A program made the position numbers and the translations under genes. A stretch of DNA of 64,000 nt from Halichondria panicea (Eukaryota > Porifera > Demospongiae > Suberitida > Halichondriidae), in contig NC_087381.1 in the NCBI RefSeq assembly GCF_963675165.1, positions 4,775,378 through 4,839,377 on the forward strand, read 5' to 3'. Below are positions 25,797 to 36,900 of the stretch, one piece after another. Positions within the stretch are counted from its first letter, which is position 1, and each line of letters opens with the position of its first letter. The notes under the pieces were generated by a model. That model worked only from the letters and a program-made list of their open reading frames with translations. It made no database searches and had not been told where the DNA came from.

Positions 25797-27356
25797 CAAG
25801 TGCAAAAAAACATTTTGAAAAAATGGAGAAGAGTATATAGGGTTGGAAGCAGAGGAGGTACAACATAGGTTGACCTTTTTGCTAATGAGTTACTCCCGTA
25901 TTGCATTCCTGCAGCATGACAGGATGTCACGCCCACATTTACCTAGAGGAGGTGTGGCCTTTCGTCATAATTTATCATTAAGTTTCACGGAGGAATTGTG
26001 AGTGTACGGAGAAAGAAGAGAATATACGGAGCACAACACCAAAACTTGCTCTCCTAGCTAGCTAAAAGACTACAAACGATCATAGTACTCCACAGTAGTT
26101 ATAAATAATGCCTAGCTATATCCTGTGACATAAGAAAATGAATAGCATAGTCATTGTTGAAGAAATAAGCTATAAACTTACAGTGTAAGAGTTTGTTGCG
26201 CTTTCTATGGCTCCTGTGTTAATGTAACACTTATAGTAGATACTAAGATTGATAAACTAGTAGAAAATGCCTCTTGGAGAGACTCCAGAAGAGATAAACA
26301 CAAAGAACAGTAAAATAGCGCTGACGGTGCATAAAATACCTGCTGAGTCAACACAAATATCATGTGGGCGTGACATCCTGTCATGCTGCAGGAATGCAAT
26401 ACGGGAGTAACTCATTAGCTAAAGGTCAACCTATGTCGTACCTCCTCTGGTGCATGTGCATTGAAGTAACAAAAAGTTCGAAAACAAGATTGTGGGTTGG
26501 TACCGTATATCTTCTAATTTATCGGACACTTTTAATTACCCTGGACACTCTTTTGGGCAATTTTCGTTGTTCTAATACAACGGACACTCCAGTGCTTTAA
26601 TATTACATTTGTTCTAAATATCCGGACAATACTTTGAAAAGTAGAGTTTACATTCACAGACAGCTTAGAGTGCTGCAGTTAGATAGCTTTGAGTAGCTAG
26701 TTTTAGATAGCTAGTGCAACTATTCAGTCGCACACTGTTCTATTAAACTTAGCTAGCTCGCATGCAGCTGCTTGCTTGTTCTAATTATTCCGGACACTTT
26801 GCATGCTCTATAAAAATCTGTTCCAATTATACCCGGACAATTTCCAAAATAATTATTTTTTACTGTCCGATAAATTAGAAGATATACGGTATAATAGTCT
26901 TTGCATGCTCCAACTAGTTGGGAGTGGGGCTCAATCTTTACGATCTTTAACAGCACTACTTCTCGTTCACCTTTTTCTTTATGCGAGGCGCTCGATCCCC
27001 TATTTGACCATCAATTTGCATGTGTTTCGATACAATAATAATGTATTTGAATGAGACTTTTCTTTCCACCAGGGAGGACCAGCACCGAAACACATAGTGT
27101 ATAATTACAAGAGTGCATGAATATAGCACTCCTGAATTTGAGACTCTACAGATGAGCCCTGCCCACCAAAACTCGAAGTAGTGCTGGACCCAACTGTTAA
27201 AGATCGTAAAGATTGAGCCCCACTCCCAACTAGTTGGAGCACGCAAAGACTATACCAACCCACAATCTTGTTTTCAAACTTTTTGTTACTTCAATGCACA
27301 TGCATGCTCTTCCAACCCTACTCTTCTCCATTTTTTCAAAATGTTTTTTGCACTTG
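25797..27356. mobile_element. Stack of nested fold-back elements
   Basis: The outer inverted pair starts CAAGTGCAAAAAAACATTTT (25797-25850 against about 27310-27356). A second palindrome has arms 25853-25945 and 26365-26453. A third has arms 26454-26500 plus 26892-26960 against 27175-27308, interrupted on its left arm by the MITE 26501-26891. The right arm preserves the uninterrupted site. No coding sequence is supported. Confidence 0.6.
26501..26891. repeat. MITE with TACCGTAT ends and internal GGACAC motifs
   Basis: The inverted ends are TACCGTATATCTTCTAATTT and its complement. It inserted in one arm of a fold-back; the other arm near 27250 keeps the site as GGTTGGTATAGTC, which suggests a TA duplication. 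Internal GGACA(C/A) motifs recur in both orientations. 32086-32594 is built in the same way. Confidence 0.68.
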
Positions 27357-27510
27357 TTTGCAAACTTTTTTCACTGCATGCATGCATAGAGTGGTCCTGG
27401 GAGGCCACGTAACTAATCACGTTTTGTTAATGGGCGGTTTTTTTAGGGTTACCCATCTTGTGCGCTCCAACTTTTTGGTTTGAACAGCTTATCCAACATG
27501 CAACCATAGA

Positions 27511-27742
27511 TACAGTATAGCACGAAATTTTTGAGGCGCTTATATTTCGTGGATTGGCCTCTAAAAGCATTTCGTTGCACAATGTTCGCGGAATGACTGC
27601 TTACCGGAAGCCACGCCTTTGCACGTTATAGCAGGTAATTCTAATTAAAGAAAAATTTTCATGGACTTAATTTTCGTGTATGATTGCTAACCCACGAAAT
27701 CCGTGAAAATTAAGCCCCTCGAAAATTTCGCGCTATACGGTA
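27511..27742. repeat. MITE rich in CACGAAATTT motifs
   Basis: The left end ACAGTATAGCACGAAATTTT and the right end AAATTTCGCGCTATACGGTA are inverted. Similar CACGAAAA motifs fill 4230-4390 and 14960-15120 inside the inverted-repeat elements. Confidence 0.55.
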
Positions 27743-27910
27743 GTCTACTTCTCACCATTATTTTTTTCACAAATACACTTGTTTGTATACTTTTTTTTCT
27801 TATAGGTACCAGCACATAGATTCTATGGTGCTACCTAGATCAAATATCTTCAGTAGGTGGCATTACCATAGTACTATGATAAAAAAGAAGGCTTCAACAG
27901 CTAGATCTAG

Positions 27911-29565
27911 CTAGCCTCGATCCCAGGCCGATCCGTCTCCAATTGAACGCTGGGTCGCCTCCTCGGCCTGGTATTGATTGTATCTGGGCGTGACCGGAAA
28001 CTGGTAAGTATCAAGAGGAATGCTGTAAAATCTTCAACAGTTGGCTAAAAATACAGTGATATAATGACACTACAAATTTGTAGTAATGTGCATAGTGTTT
28101 ACCTTTAGTTGTGTTAATTAACTCATTTCCTGTGGTTAACTTTACTTCCTGTATTGTACTTTTCTGTTATTGTGGTTTCTGTTCGTTAGTAGGTTCTTTC
28201 TGTATAGTTGTCTTTGTTCCCTTTGTGCCTAGCTATAGGGGCCTGCTCCAGGCTGCTCTTTGTGTATGGGAGCCTCTGCTCCACTGCCTTTTGTCTTGTA
28301 CATACTTATACCTTTGTTCTTGTGCATTTTATCAGTTGTTGAATACGATTTCACTAAACTCAAATGTCTGCATGAACCTGCGACATAACAAAATTAATAC
28401 TGTTATCTGTAGAGTGTACTGCGTCCATAATAAATGCAGATGTTTAGAAGCGAAGATCTCAAACAAGAGCTTCCAGAAAGACTTAATAAATACTGCGTTG
28501 GATATGCCTGCTAAGCCTTCAGGTGGCATAACAAAGATTGTGTGTTCACAGTGCATCAAGAGACAGTAGAATCCTGACGTCACTGGTCAGGAATAGTAAC
28601 CACAAGTGTTGAAAGAGCCATTCCACGTCAGTAGTTTTAGTGCAGGTAGTTTTATAAGATCGGCCCCTTGGGAAGGACACGAGTGGCACTGGGGCATCCT
28701 CTTTCAATGAGTTCGCACCCATCAGCTAGGAGGAGTACGACGGGGGTTGGAGGGGAAGGTTCCATTTTGCTCCTGTATACAAATTAGTATGAACTTAAAT
28801 TCACCATTCCACTATAGATTTTGTAACTCACAGTGATGGTCCACACAAAACTAGCCTCGATCCCAGGCCGCACTTCCTTGAAGGCCGGTGAAGGAGGCTA
28901 ACACAACACCAGTGCCAGTGCCGTAATGTCATATCTTGATCCAGATACCAAGGATTGGGCTATAGGCTATATAGTGTACAATTTCCAATGATGAAAGGGT
29001 ATTATTGATTTATATCACTCACCTTGACAATACATCCCAGGCCCAGCCACTTGTGGACACCCCTGCATGAGCATATAGTATACAAGAGATCAATGGCCAG
29101 AGTCTGAGGATAGACTCTACCAAGTGTACCTGGCAATCAATGGTCTAATCAAGCGCTTGTATTAAATTGTGTAGTCAATCAAAGGTAGCCAACTGATAGC
29201 AGAAACTTTAGAACCTAGGTCTGTTCTTTCACAAGAGTGATGCTCCTTCTTCCTTCGCACAAGACAGCTCCTCACACTCTAGCTAAGCCTATATCTCTGA
29301 CAAACTAAACTTGCAAAGAATAGACCTATGACACGGAGTTCTTTGTGATTTAACGGTGATTTTACGGAGTAAGTATGCTTACATACACTATTAGTGTTTC
29401 TATTCGCTCCACCTTGCTCAGGTATTCGCTCTTTTTTAGCGAATACCTGAGCAACCACAGCAACCACAGCACATGCCCAGATACACGCCCAGATACAATC
29501 AATACCAGGCCGAGGAGGCGACCTAGCGTTCAATTGGAGACGGATCGGCCTGGGATCGAGGCTAG
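27911..29565. mobile_element. TIR element with about 95-bp ends (CTAGCCTCGATCCC)
   Basis: The ends 27911-28005 and 29470-29565 are inverted and nearly perfect (CTAGCCTCGATCCCAGGCCG at the left). A direct repeat ATCTAG on both sides (27905-27910 and 29566-29571) is a possible target duplication. The longest open frame (28111-28569, plus) is hydrophobic at its start and has no recognisable domain. Other fragments with the CCTCGATCCCAGGCC motif are near 28858, 32410 and 58455. Confidence 0.65.
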
Positions 29566-29631
29566 ATCTAGCAAGCTAGCTGTAGGCTGATCGAATTTTT
29601 ATTTGCACTGTTGCAGTGTCTGTCATGATAA

Positions 29632-29730
29632 TTATCATAAAGTTCTTGGTCTTGTATATAGATGCATGCAATAATCATAAGCCATATGATTATTGCATGC
29701 ATCTCTGCAAGACCAAGAACTTTATGATAA
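29632..29730. repeat. 99-bp near-perfect hairpin, small-RNA-precursor-like
   Basis: The arms pair through TTATCATAAAGTTCTTGGTC on the left and its complement at the end. A small asymmetric bulge (TATATA against CTG) and a second stem (GATGCATGCAATAATCA) around a loop of about 8 bases complete it. It may be a tiny MITE or a hairpin RNA gene; the sequence alone cannot decide. Confidence 0.6.
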
Positions 29731-29951
29731 CTTAAATTTATGATAAAGGGCAGAATAAAAGCTGCTCAGATAAGAGCTTGTGTCAACTTAACTTGCATGC
29801 GAGGAGCTAGCCTAGCCTCCCCTTCACCTAAGGGATTGGCTTTGTTCACTCGATGTCAGGAACGGAAGTTATTTAACCACAACCACACCCCTCGAATTCT
29901 TCACATAATAGCTTCAGGGGGCACAACATTCATAAAGGAGTAATGGATGAT

Positions 29952-30000
29952 GCTGAAAGCCTCCTAGAGCTGTACTGTACAGCTCTAGGAGGCTTTCAGC
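29952..30000. repeat. Perfect 23-bp palindrome with a 3-base loop
   Basis: The arms GCTGAAAGCCTCCTAGAGCT(GTA) and their inverse are perfect. The corresponding place in the other arm of the host element (about 32702-32742) is not palindromic, so the palindrome arose after the arms separated. Confidence 0.85.
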
Positions 30001-30694
30001 TGTACTTTACTAAGTAGACTACTATGAGTACATTGGTACCAGGACTCCAGTGAGCAAGCTATAGAAACAGGTGCAAGGTGGACGACGAAAACAGATTGTT
30101 ACCAAAATAACATTAAAATAATATTGTTATTACAAATATTAATTTGTAGGTAACCATTTAGGGCAATTAAATAATGTTCGATAGTATCCCATTATTGTTT
30201 CGAGCATTCAAAAGCAGCATTGCGGTGCCATGTCAGTATAGTTTGGTCAGCACAGTACTTTACTTTAACATCTAGTCGAACACGTCTCCAAGATACATGC
30301 ACGCGTACACACAAAGTGGGCTGTCCAGCACACATTCATGTATATGAGTTGTTACTTCCCATCATTTGCTGTTTCATTGAACCCAGCAACCATTCACTCG
30401 GATCTAGAAAACAAAGGCAACAAAAATTGCAGCTCTAAAGTATTCTTAACAGAGAAGTGGAGACAACAAAATGTAGTAACATATACGATACTCTCGGAGA
30501 CATGATAAGGCACTAAGACATGCAGGTATTATGTCGTCACATTTCAAACATAATACTTGATACATGCATTCTTTGATACATTTTGTAGGCTAGGAAAAAT
30601 TACTGGAATAAAACGCTTCATCTAGTCTCATCCACAAAGCAGATTTCTTTCACTACACGTTATGAATGTACATACGTACTTTCTGATTTCTGAT

Positions 30695-30831
30695 TCAAAC
30701 AGGGAGAAAAGAGGAGAAAAAGAGGTGCAACGAATGCTCTGAATGTAAAAGAAGATTGTGGTTTGTGTCAAACATGCAAAGACAGTCATGCTGTTGGGGG
30801 CAGTATACGCAAAAAACAATGCTGTCAACAT
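30695..30831 (+). pseudogene. CXXC-type zinc finger remnant
   Basis: Read across one frame change near 30750, the sequence shows RCNECSECK, then EDCGLCQTCKDSHAVGG and RKKQCC. This cysteine spacing is that of CXXC (CpG-binding) zinc fingers, as in DNMT1, CFP1 and TET proteins, including the GG and KKQ-C parts. The frameshift and lack of flanking exon signals indicate a remnant. It lies at the centre of the inverted-repeat element, so it may derive from that element's own protein or from a captured host exon. Confidence 0.6.
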
Positions 30832-32085
30832 AATTATAATTATATAGAAACTGTGTTTAAACAGTTAATACGCAACTTAATCGTTGATACTCACCGGCAC
30901 AATGCAGGCATCTTGTAACCAAGACAATCTTCTCAGAGTATTCGTTGTACCTCTTTCTCCCTGTTTGCCATAATCAATCATTTATATATCTCATGCATTT
31001 ACATGCAGGTACATTCATTAAAGCGTGTAGTGAAACAAAGAATTTACTGCTTTGTGGCTGAGATTATAGATGGACTCAGCAGGAGCGTTTTCTTCCAGTA
31101 ATTTCTCCTTAGCCTACAAATGTATAAGGAAATTAATTATAATAATTATGTTTGAAAAGTGACGACATACCTGTCTTAGTGCCTTTATCCGTGATAATCT
31201 CTTGAACATTATGTTACTACATTTTATTGTCTCCACTTTCTTTCCCAAGAGTACTTGCTTTAGAGCTGCAAACTTTGTTGCCTTTGTTTCTTAGATCCGA
31301 GTGAATGGTTGCTGGGTTCAATGGAAACACCAAATAATGGAAGGTAATAACTTATATTAATAACTGATGGAAGGTAATAACATGTACATGAATGTGTGCT
31401 GGACAGCCCACTCTGCGTACGCGTGTACCTTGGAGACGTGTTTGACTATAGAAGTTGGTCCCTTAAAGTACTGCTGATCAAACGAGTGTTGCAAGCGTGC
31501 GCTTGCTAATGCCTCTCGCCATGTTTTTGCTTTCGCTCAACAGTATATTAGAGTGTTATAGAAGAGGTAAATACTTTGCAATGTGCTTTGATTGTTTCAC
31601 AAGAAAGGGGTGTCCACAGTTAATTGATCGTCTTAAATGGCCTGTAGCCAAACAGTGGGAGCAAACCTTTGTCAAAGGCATAGACAGTGATAAGTATTGA
31701 AGACAGAATTCAATCACAGAAAGTAGTATATCTATAACAAGCAGTCTAAAAAGAGTTATCGAAAAGGTTGGTTTGTCTTACCAGGACCTCAACAAAGAAA
31801 ATTGATTTCTGCCAGGATCTGGGGTTCAAAATGGATTCTCTTACACGTAGTATATTGAGCGCGCATGCGCATTACATCCAGGAATAAGGGGTGTGTCTGT
31901 AAGTTCAAAAAAAAAAATAATAGCTACTGAGCAGTTACAGCTGGAACAGACACACAGACAGACACACACAGTCAGCTTTACCGTAACCCTCGTGCGGCTA
32001 CGCCTCGAGGCATAACTACTGCTTTTGAATGCTCAAAACAATAAATCAGTGGGATGCCATCAAATGAAAAATTCTAAAACACCGT

Positions 32086-32594
32086 TACCGTATTCACCTG
32101 AATTACCGGGACACTCTATTCTAAGGGACACTTCGGACTTACGTAATTTTTTTCACTCTATATTAAAGAACAACAGGAAATGTAAATATTTTTAGATGTC
32201 CCGATCTAATTAGAACGAAAAAGAGCATGCCCCTAACGTCAGCTCGATAGACACTCAAAACTGATAGACACTCAAAACTCTTAGAAACTCTCTAGATTCT
32301 ACTCTCTGGCACCGTAATATGTCACTGACGGTTGAAGACACCACTTTGTAGACATGGAACCCGCGTACACAGCTTCTAAACTGCGAAAGACATTTTAGCT
32401 GCAGAGCTAGCCTCGGCCTGGAATCGAGGCCGTGTACGTACCTTAAATGGGGAAATATTTGTTCTAATTACTACAGGACACCCTAATACAAGGGACACTT
32501 CGAGTTTAACGTAATTTTTCTTGCTCTATTCCAAGGGACACTGCAAGCCGTAATAATTTTTTTGTGTCCCGGTAATTCGGGTGAATATACGGTA
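32086..32594. repeat. MITE with TACCGTATTCACCTG ends
   Basis: The inverted ends are TACCGTATTCACCTGAATTA and its complement. The interior carries repeated GGGACAC(T) motifs in both orientations, as in 26501-26891. It interrupts the right arm of the 3-kb inverted-repeat element. Confidence 0.7.
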
Positions 32595-32869
32595 ACGATA
32601 CATGTTCTTAACTTACTGTCATTACTTACTTTGGTAACAATGTGAGTCTGTTCATCGTCCATGCACCTGCACCTGCACCTTGCTCACTGAAGTCCTGGTA
32701 CTCATAGTACAGTAGAGCTGTGCAGCCCTAGGAGGCATTCAACATCATCCACTACTCCTCCATAATATTGTTGTGCCCAGTCCCAGTGCAACTGCTGAAG
32801 AATTCTAGGGGTGTGGTTGTGGTTAAATTTAACTTCCGTTCCTGACATCGAGTGAACAAAGCCAATCCC

Positions 32870-33327
32870 CTGTTAATATCACCATTCCGAAAGAGTGTGT
32901 ATATCCCTTTACCGGTCAAAATGTTGTAATTTTTACAACAACAATCTGGGAGGGAGCGTGCTATCAACTTGTGAATATTGCACGATATTGGATTCTGTGG
33001 CAGATTGGATAGTATCATGAATGCGATTATCCTTTGAAGTTCTGCTGAGCTGTTCAATTAGGACACTTAAAAAAAAAAAAAAAAAGTTTAAAACAAGCTA
33101 TACAGCATGTAGGACTGAGTAGTATCCATTGGTAGACCCTCTGGACTATCTTGGTAGCCATAGAATATTTTCGAAGAGGAAGCCATTTTGTGTACACAGG
33201 CACTTCACAAGTGGACACAAGCTCGCTTAGTTGACCAGAGTGCAGCTTTTATAAAGGCCACACATACTTCCATCGAGGCAGCAGCAAGGCATAAAATCGA
33301 TGGTTAGTTTGTGCACAGCCATTGACC
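32870..33327. other. No gene recognised; A17 run at about 33069
   Basis: The stretch lies between the large inverted-repeat element and a MITE. A poly-A run at 33069-33085 could mark the 3' end of an old retroposed sequence, but nothing upstream is recognisable. Confidence 0.4.
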
Positions 33328-33620
33328 TAGACTCGCAAGCCGTCACTGTTGCAGGCGAACAGTAGACTGGTCAAACTCCGTGTTGAGACTCGTGTAACGT
33401 TTGCCACGATATTTGTGGCAACTAACCGCATGCGGTTACCACAAGATCAACGATAGTGACGTTTCACTAGAAAACTCTACGTATCACATGCAGTATACTG
33501 ACGTCACGAAAACCGCAGCCACTTAAAATATTTTCTGATATGCTGACTGTGCAACACAAGTCTCAACACGGAGTTTGACCAGTCTACTGTTCGCCTGCAC
33601 AGTGACGGCTTGCGAGTCTA
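33328..33620. mobile_element. MITE with 9-bp target duplication (MULE-type size)
   Basis: The ends TAGACTCGCAAGCCGTCACT and inverse form arms of about 65 bp. A 9-bp direct repeat CCATTGACC lies at 33319-33327 and 33621-33629. The element is 293 bp and has no coding capacity. A 9-bp duplication is typical of Mutator-like elements. Confidence 0.88.
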
Positions 33621-33761
33621 CCATTGACCCACGCCCATCTCTACAAGCCATAGCCACTTCATTGGGGGCGGCGATATCATCAAGCTAATTTGGTGGGTTG
33701 GGCTCAGATGCAAACTAAAGTGATGGAACTGTTCCAGATTTTCCAGATTGTGTGCGGCTGA

Positions 33762-34244
33762 ACGGGAAAGGGATATTGCAGACCACTTCCTGATGACGGT
33801 TCTGGAGTTCCTAGATTTGGCAAACAACCAGTTGGAAAGAACAAATTATCGCAGATCATTCCAGAAATGTGTAAAGCAGCTGGTGTTAAGGGTAGAAAAA
33901 CAGGCCATTCAGGAAAGGTCACGTGTGCAACCACACTCTGCCACCATCATTTCAGTGATCAACTGATTAAAGAGCGAACTGGCCATCGCTCTCTTGAGGC
34001 TCTACACAAATACAAAAGAACTGGTTCAGATCAACAATATGAGGTGACAATGGCCCTGCTTCCCAAACTAGAAGGCAAAGAGAATATCCATAATTTAGAG
34101 AAGACTCCATCTGTAAAGAATGAGGACGATAAGGATGATGATTTCATTCCATTAAAGAAGAAACCCAGGACAGATGATTTCAAATCTTTGTTTAAAACCT
34201 CTTCTTTAACCAATTGCACCTTTAACATTCAACTTTCTAAGTGA
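33762..34244 (+). pseudogene. Crypton-type tyrosine recombinase, C-terminal fragment
   Basis: The frame open from 33762 to 34244 reads FGKQPVGKNKLSQIIPEMC, then CKAAGVKGRKT, then a catalytic region with IKERTGHRSLEALHKYKRT. The HR pair and following Tyr match the R-H-R-Y box of tyrosine recombinases, and the KERTGHRS...YKRT phrase is typical of Crypton elements and of host genes derived from them. The first catalytic Arg region (HSGKVTCATTL) is changed from the usual HSLRATAAT type. After the Tyr there is an acidic and basic tail (EDDKDDDFIPLKKKPR). The N-terminal part is absent. A domesticated exon is possible but not supported. Confidence 0.75.
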
Positions 34245-34797
34245 TAATAGCTTTATTGTGTACATAGTTATTATTCAATATGCTTGTATCATGATTGTTT
34301 GAAAAAGTGTGCATTAACAAACCAACTTATTAACCAACTTAAAGCACACTTAAGTGTGGATTAAGTTATGGTCACCTGACTGCTTTCAGATAAGCTGATT
34401 GGCTGGAGATCATGTGATCAGCACTAAAGCTACTGTATACGCATGCTCACCACCGATGATGTTATTGAAGGCCAATTCCACATTGGTGGCGTCTAGAGCT
34501 GATGTCTAGATCTATGAATGCATACCCGTTGGTATCTGCAAGGGTTTAGAGCACATGTACACGTATACATGTATATACACGTTTATGTATATCAGCATTT
34601 AAAGTGTGGTATAATTGTAGGCAATAATTATTAGTCTACCTTGTATACGTATAAAAATGAAAGAGCCATCATTGCATGGTGTACATTGTCGTATAGTTAT
34701 GTCTAGCTTTTCTGATCATGGATTGATTGATGACAGTATGACATACATTATAGTAGCAGGAGATAGCAGAAATGGATGGAATCATCTTGCTCTTTAC
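34245..34797. other. No gene recognised
   Basis: AT-rich sequence follows the recombinase fragment. It includes a short inverted motif (AAGCACACTTAAGTGTG near 34341) and no supported exon or element. Confidence 0.4.
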
Positions 34798-35873
34798 TAC
34801 GGAAGCCCGTAGGGGCCATTCAGTTCCACTCTAAGATTCCAATCTAGAATGCACTTCCACTCTGAAATTCCACTCTGGAGTGCACTTCCATTCTAAAATT
34901 CCACTCTGGAATGCACTTCCACTCTGCAATTCCACTCTAGAATGCACTTCCATTCTGAAATTCCATTCTAGAATGCATTTCCATTCTGAAATTCCATTGT
35001 GTTATTGTCTCCATCCAGTGTGAAAAATGGCTGTAGTGAAGTTAATATTTTGAGAGTGCATGCATGGGTATTCTTACAAGCTAATCCGGCCTGTGTTATT
35101 TATCTTGTTAATCCCCAACAGCTACTGCTTGTAATAATTATTCTGAAAAATAGTTAGGACACAATCAAACAACCACTGTTATACGGTGACAGCATTGGGG
35201 ACATGAATGCTAATGATCTGTCTCCAACACATGCACACATTGATATAAATGTTACAATAAACGCTAAATTTCTAGCTGTAGTTTTAATATTCATAGCTGC
35301 CAGTTCTGTTACTAAGTGCCTGAACACGTATACGCGTACAGACCAGATGATGTCAATTTGACCTTTGCGGTCTTATACCTCCAGGCTCCACTCTGGTTGA
35401 ACTTCAAAGAGGGCAGAGCTGGTGGGCGGGACTTTATCCTGCATTGAGGACACTATACTCCCATGCACACTCCTTTAAGGATATACAACGCTGAATTTCA
35501 GTAGCCCTTAATTGCTACAGAATAGTAATTTAAATAATATAACTATACTTGCATGTGGGAGGTCATAAAAAACATGCACCATGCATTCTCAACTGCAGAG
35601 TCCACTAATAAATACTATACACACACACAGTAATTATACCATACTCACAAACGATTTATCAGAGCAGTTTAGTCACTGGTAGACACGATCTTGGTACAAG
35701 ATGAGGCCGACGCGTGATATCATGTGATTGGCACAATGGAAGTGCACTCCAGAATGGAAGTTCAGAGTGGAATTTTAGAATGGAAGTGCATTCCAGAGTG
35801 GAATTTCAGAGTGGAAGTGCATTCTAGAGTGGAATCTTAGAGTGGAACTGAATGGCCCCTACGGGCTTCCGTA
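34798..35873. mobile_element. TIR element with subterminal tandem repeats
   Basis: The ends TACGGAAGCCCGTAGGGGCC and inverse enclose about 190 bp of degenerate TTCCACTCTGGAATGCAC repeats on the left (34827-35000). The same repeats stand in inverse orientation on the right (35740-35840). CTTTA flanks both sides and may be the target duplication. A second right end of the same family is at 36033-36146. The interior has no recognisable protein. Confidence 0.75.
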
Positions 35874-36032
35874 CTTTAGCTTCAAAAGTCTACAACTAGA
35901 GATGGTCTGCTGTTCTACATGCTGCAATAATTGATTGCTGCTCTAAGCCACACACACTTCGTGAGCTCAAGCTAGTCAGAAAGGGGGGGCACGTGCCCCT
36001 TGTGCCCTGCACTGGATCCGCCACTGGATATA

Positions 36033-36146
36033 TAGCACAATGGAATTTCAGAATGGAAGTGCATTCTAGAATGGAATTTCAGAGTGGAAGTGCATTCTAG
36101 AGTGGAATATTTACGTGGAACTAAATGGCCCCTACGGGCTTCCGTA
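36033..36146. repeat. Solo right end of the subterminal-repeat element
   Basis: Repeats GGAATTTCAGAGTGGAAGTG run into the terminal CCCCTACGGGCTTCCGTA. The left end is missing, and the fragment begins right after a hAT-like scrap with GGATCCGCCACTGG (about 36010). Confidence 0.8.
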
Positions 36147-36626
36147 TGTTCTTTTGCGTGCATGTCAGAAACTAAAGAAACCATGCAATATTGTACTGTA
36201 TAACACCAGATTTAACACACACTTCTATAATGGAAAGTCCCCTTTGATATATACGTCAGTACTGTACAAAGTTAACATTGATTGTATGCTGTCTTACACT
36301 ATACAAACTACAGGGAAAGGTAAGAGTGCTCTGTTATATAGTGAGTGTATTCTATGGCTGGCTAGACTGGGTCAAGCGTCTTATGGAAACTGTGGGCCTT
36401 GATCCAAAAAGTAAACAGACATTTTTCTTCCTTAATACTGACCAGCTCTACGTAATTATTATAGTCTTACTTATTGAATCGTGATACTCAAATCCATTTA
36501 ATATAGTCACTATAAAATATACCTTTGGTGTAAACTGCATGTTCATATAATTATATAATAATTATAGTACAAGGTTTCGCCTATTAAAATTGAATACCAT
36601 AATTATTGCTCGGTACACCTATATAG

Positions 36627-36731
36627 AGCCAGTCAATAAGGCCGGTGACACTCCATTCTCTCTGGCCTGTGCCAATGGCCACTTGGACACAGTCAAGTAC
36701 CTAGCGAATGAGTATCATTGTGATCCTAGAA
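36627..36731 (+). pseudogene. Ankyrin exon, third (broken) gene copy, module b
   Basis: This 105-bp, phase 1-1 exon encodes PVNKAGDTPFSLACANGH then LDTVKYLANEYHCDPR. It is intact in itself, with an acceptor ATATAG and donor GTAAGC. The rest of its gene copy is broken downstream. Confidence 0.75.
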
Positions 36732-36795
36732 GTAAGCATTGTATGGCACATCATACATTTGCTGATCACTATATAAGTACACTCATTATGTGCAG

Positions 36796-36900
36796 GTACT
36801 GCCAACAAGGCTGGTAAAACCCCATTCTCTCTGGCCTACGAACATGAACACTGGGAAGTTGTCAAGTATCTCAGCATCAGTCGTCACTGTGATACAACAA
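36796..36900 (+). pseudogene. Ankyrin exon, third (broken) gene copy, module c
   Basis: This 105-bp, phase 1-1 exon encodes TANKAGKTPFSLAYEHEH then WEVVKYLSISRHCDTT. It is intact by itself. Only 64 bp of intron separate it from module b. The next recognisable piece is the truncated ROC exon start at 37531. Confidence 0.75.

Larger units (their letters stand above)
29832..32869. mobile_element. About 3-kb inverted-repeat element with long diverged arms
   Basis: The left arm 29832-30545 pairs with right-arm blocks 31160-31490, 32020-32085 and 32595-32869. Shared landmarks are GGATTGGCTTTGTTCACTCG at the outer end and GGCTGTCCAGCACACATTCA further in. The right arm has been enlarged by a family repeat at about 31495-32018 and a MITE at 32086-32594. 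The centre holds the CXXC-like remnant. Confidence 0.65.

Noticed and set aside
28111-28569. 152-codon open frame with a hydrophobic N-terminal half
   Set aside because: It lies within a TIR element, has no recognisable domain, and its hydrophobicity follows from T-rich sequence.
33069-33085. A-run as the end of a processed pseudogene
   Set aside because: No coding or RNA-gene similarity could be recognised upstream and no target duplication was found.
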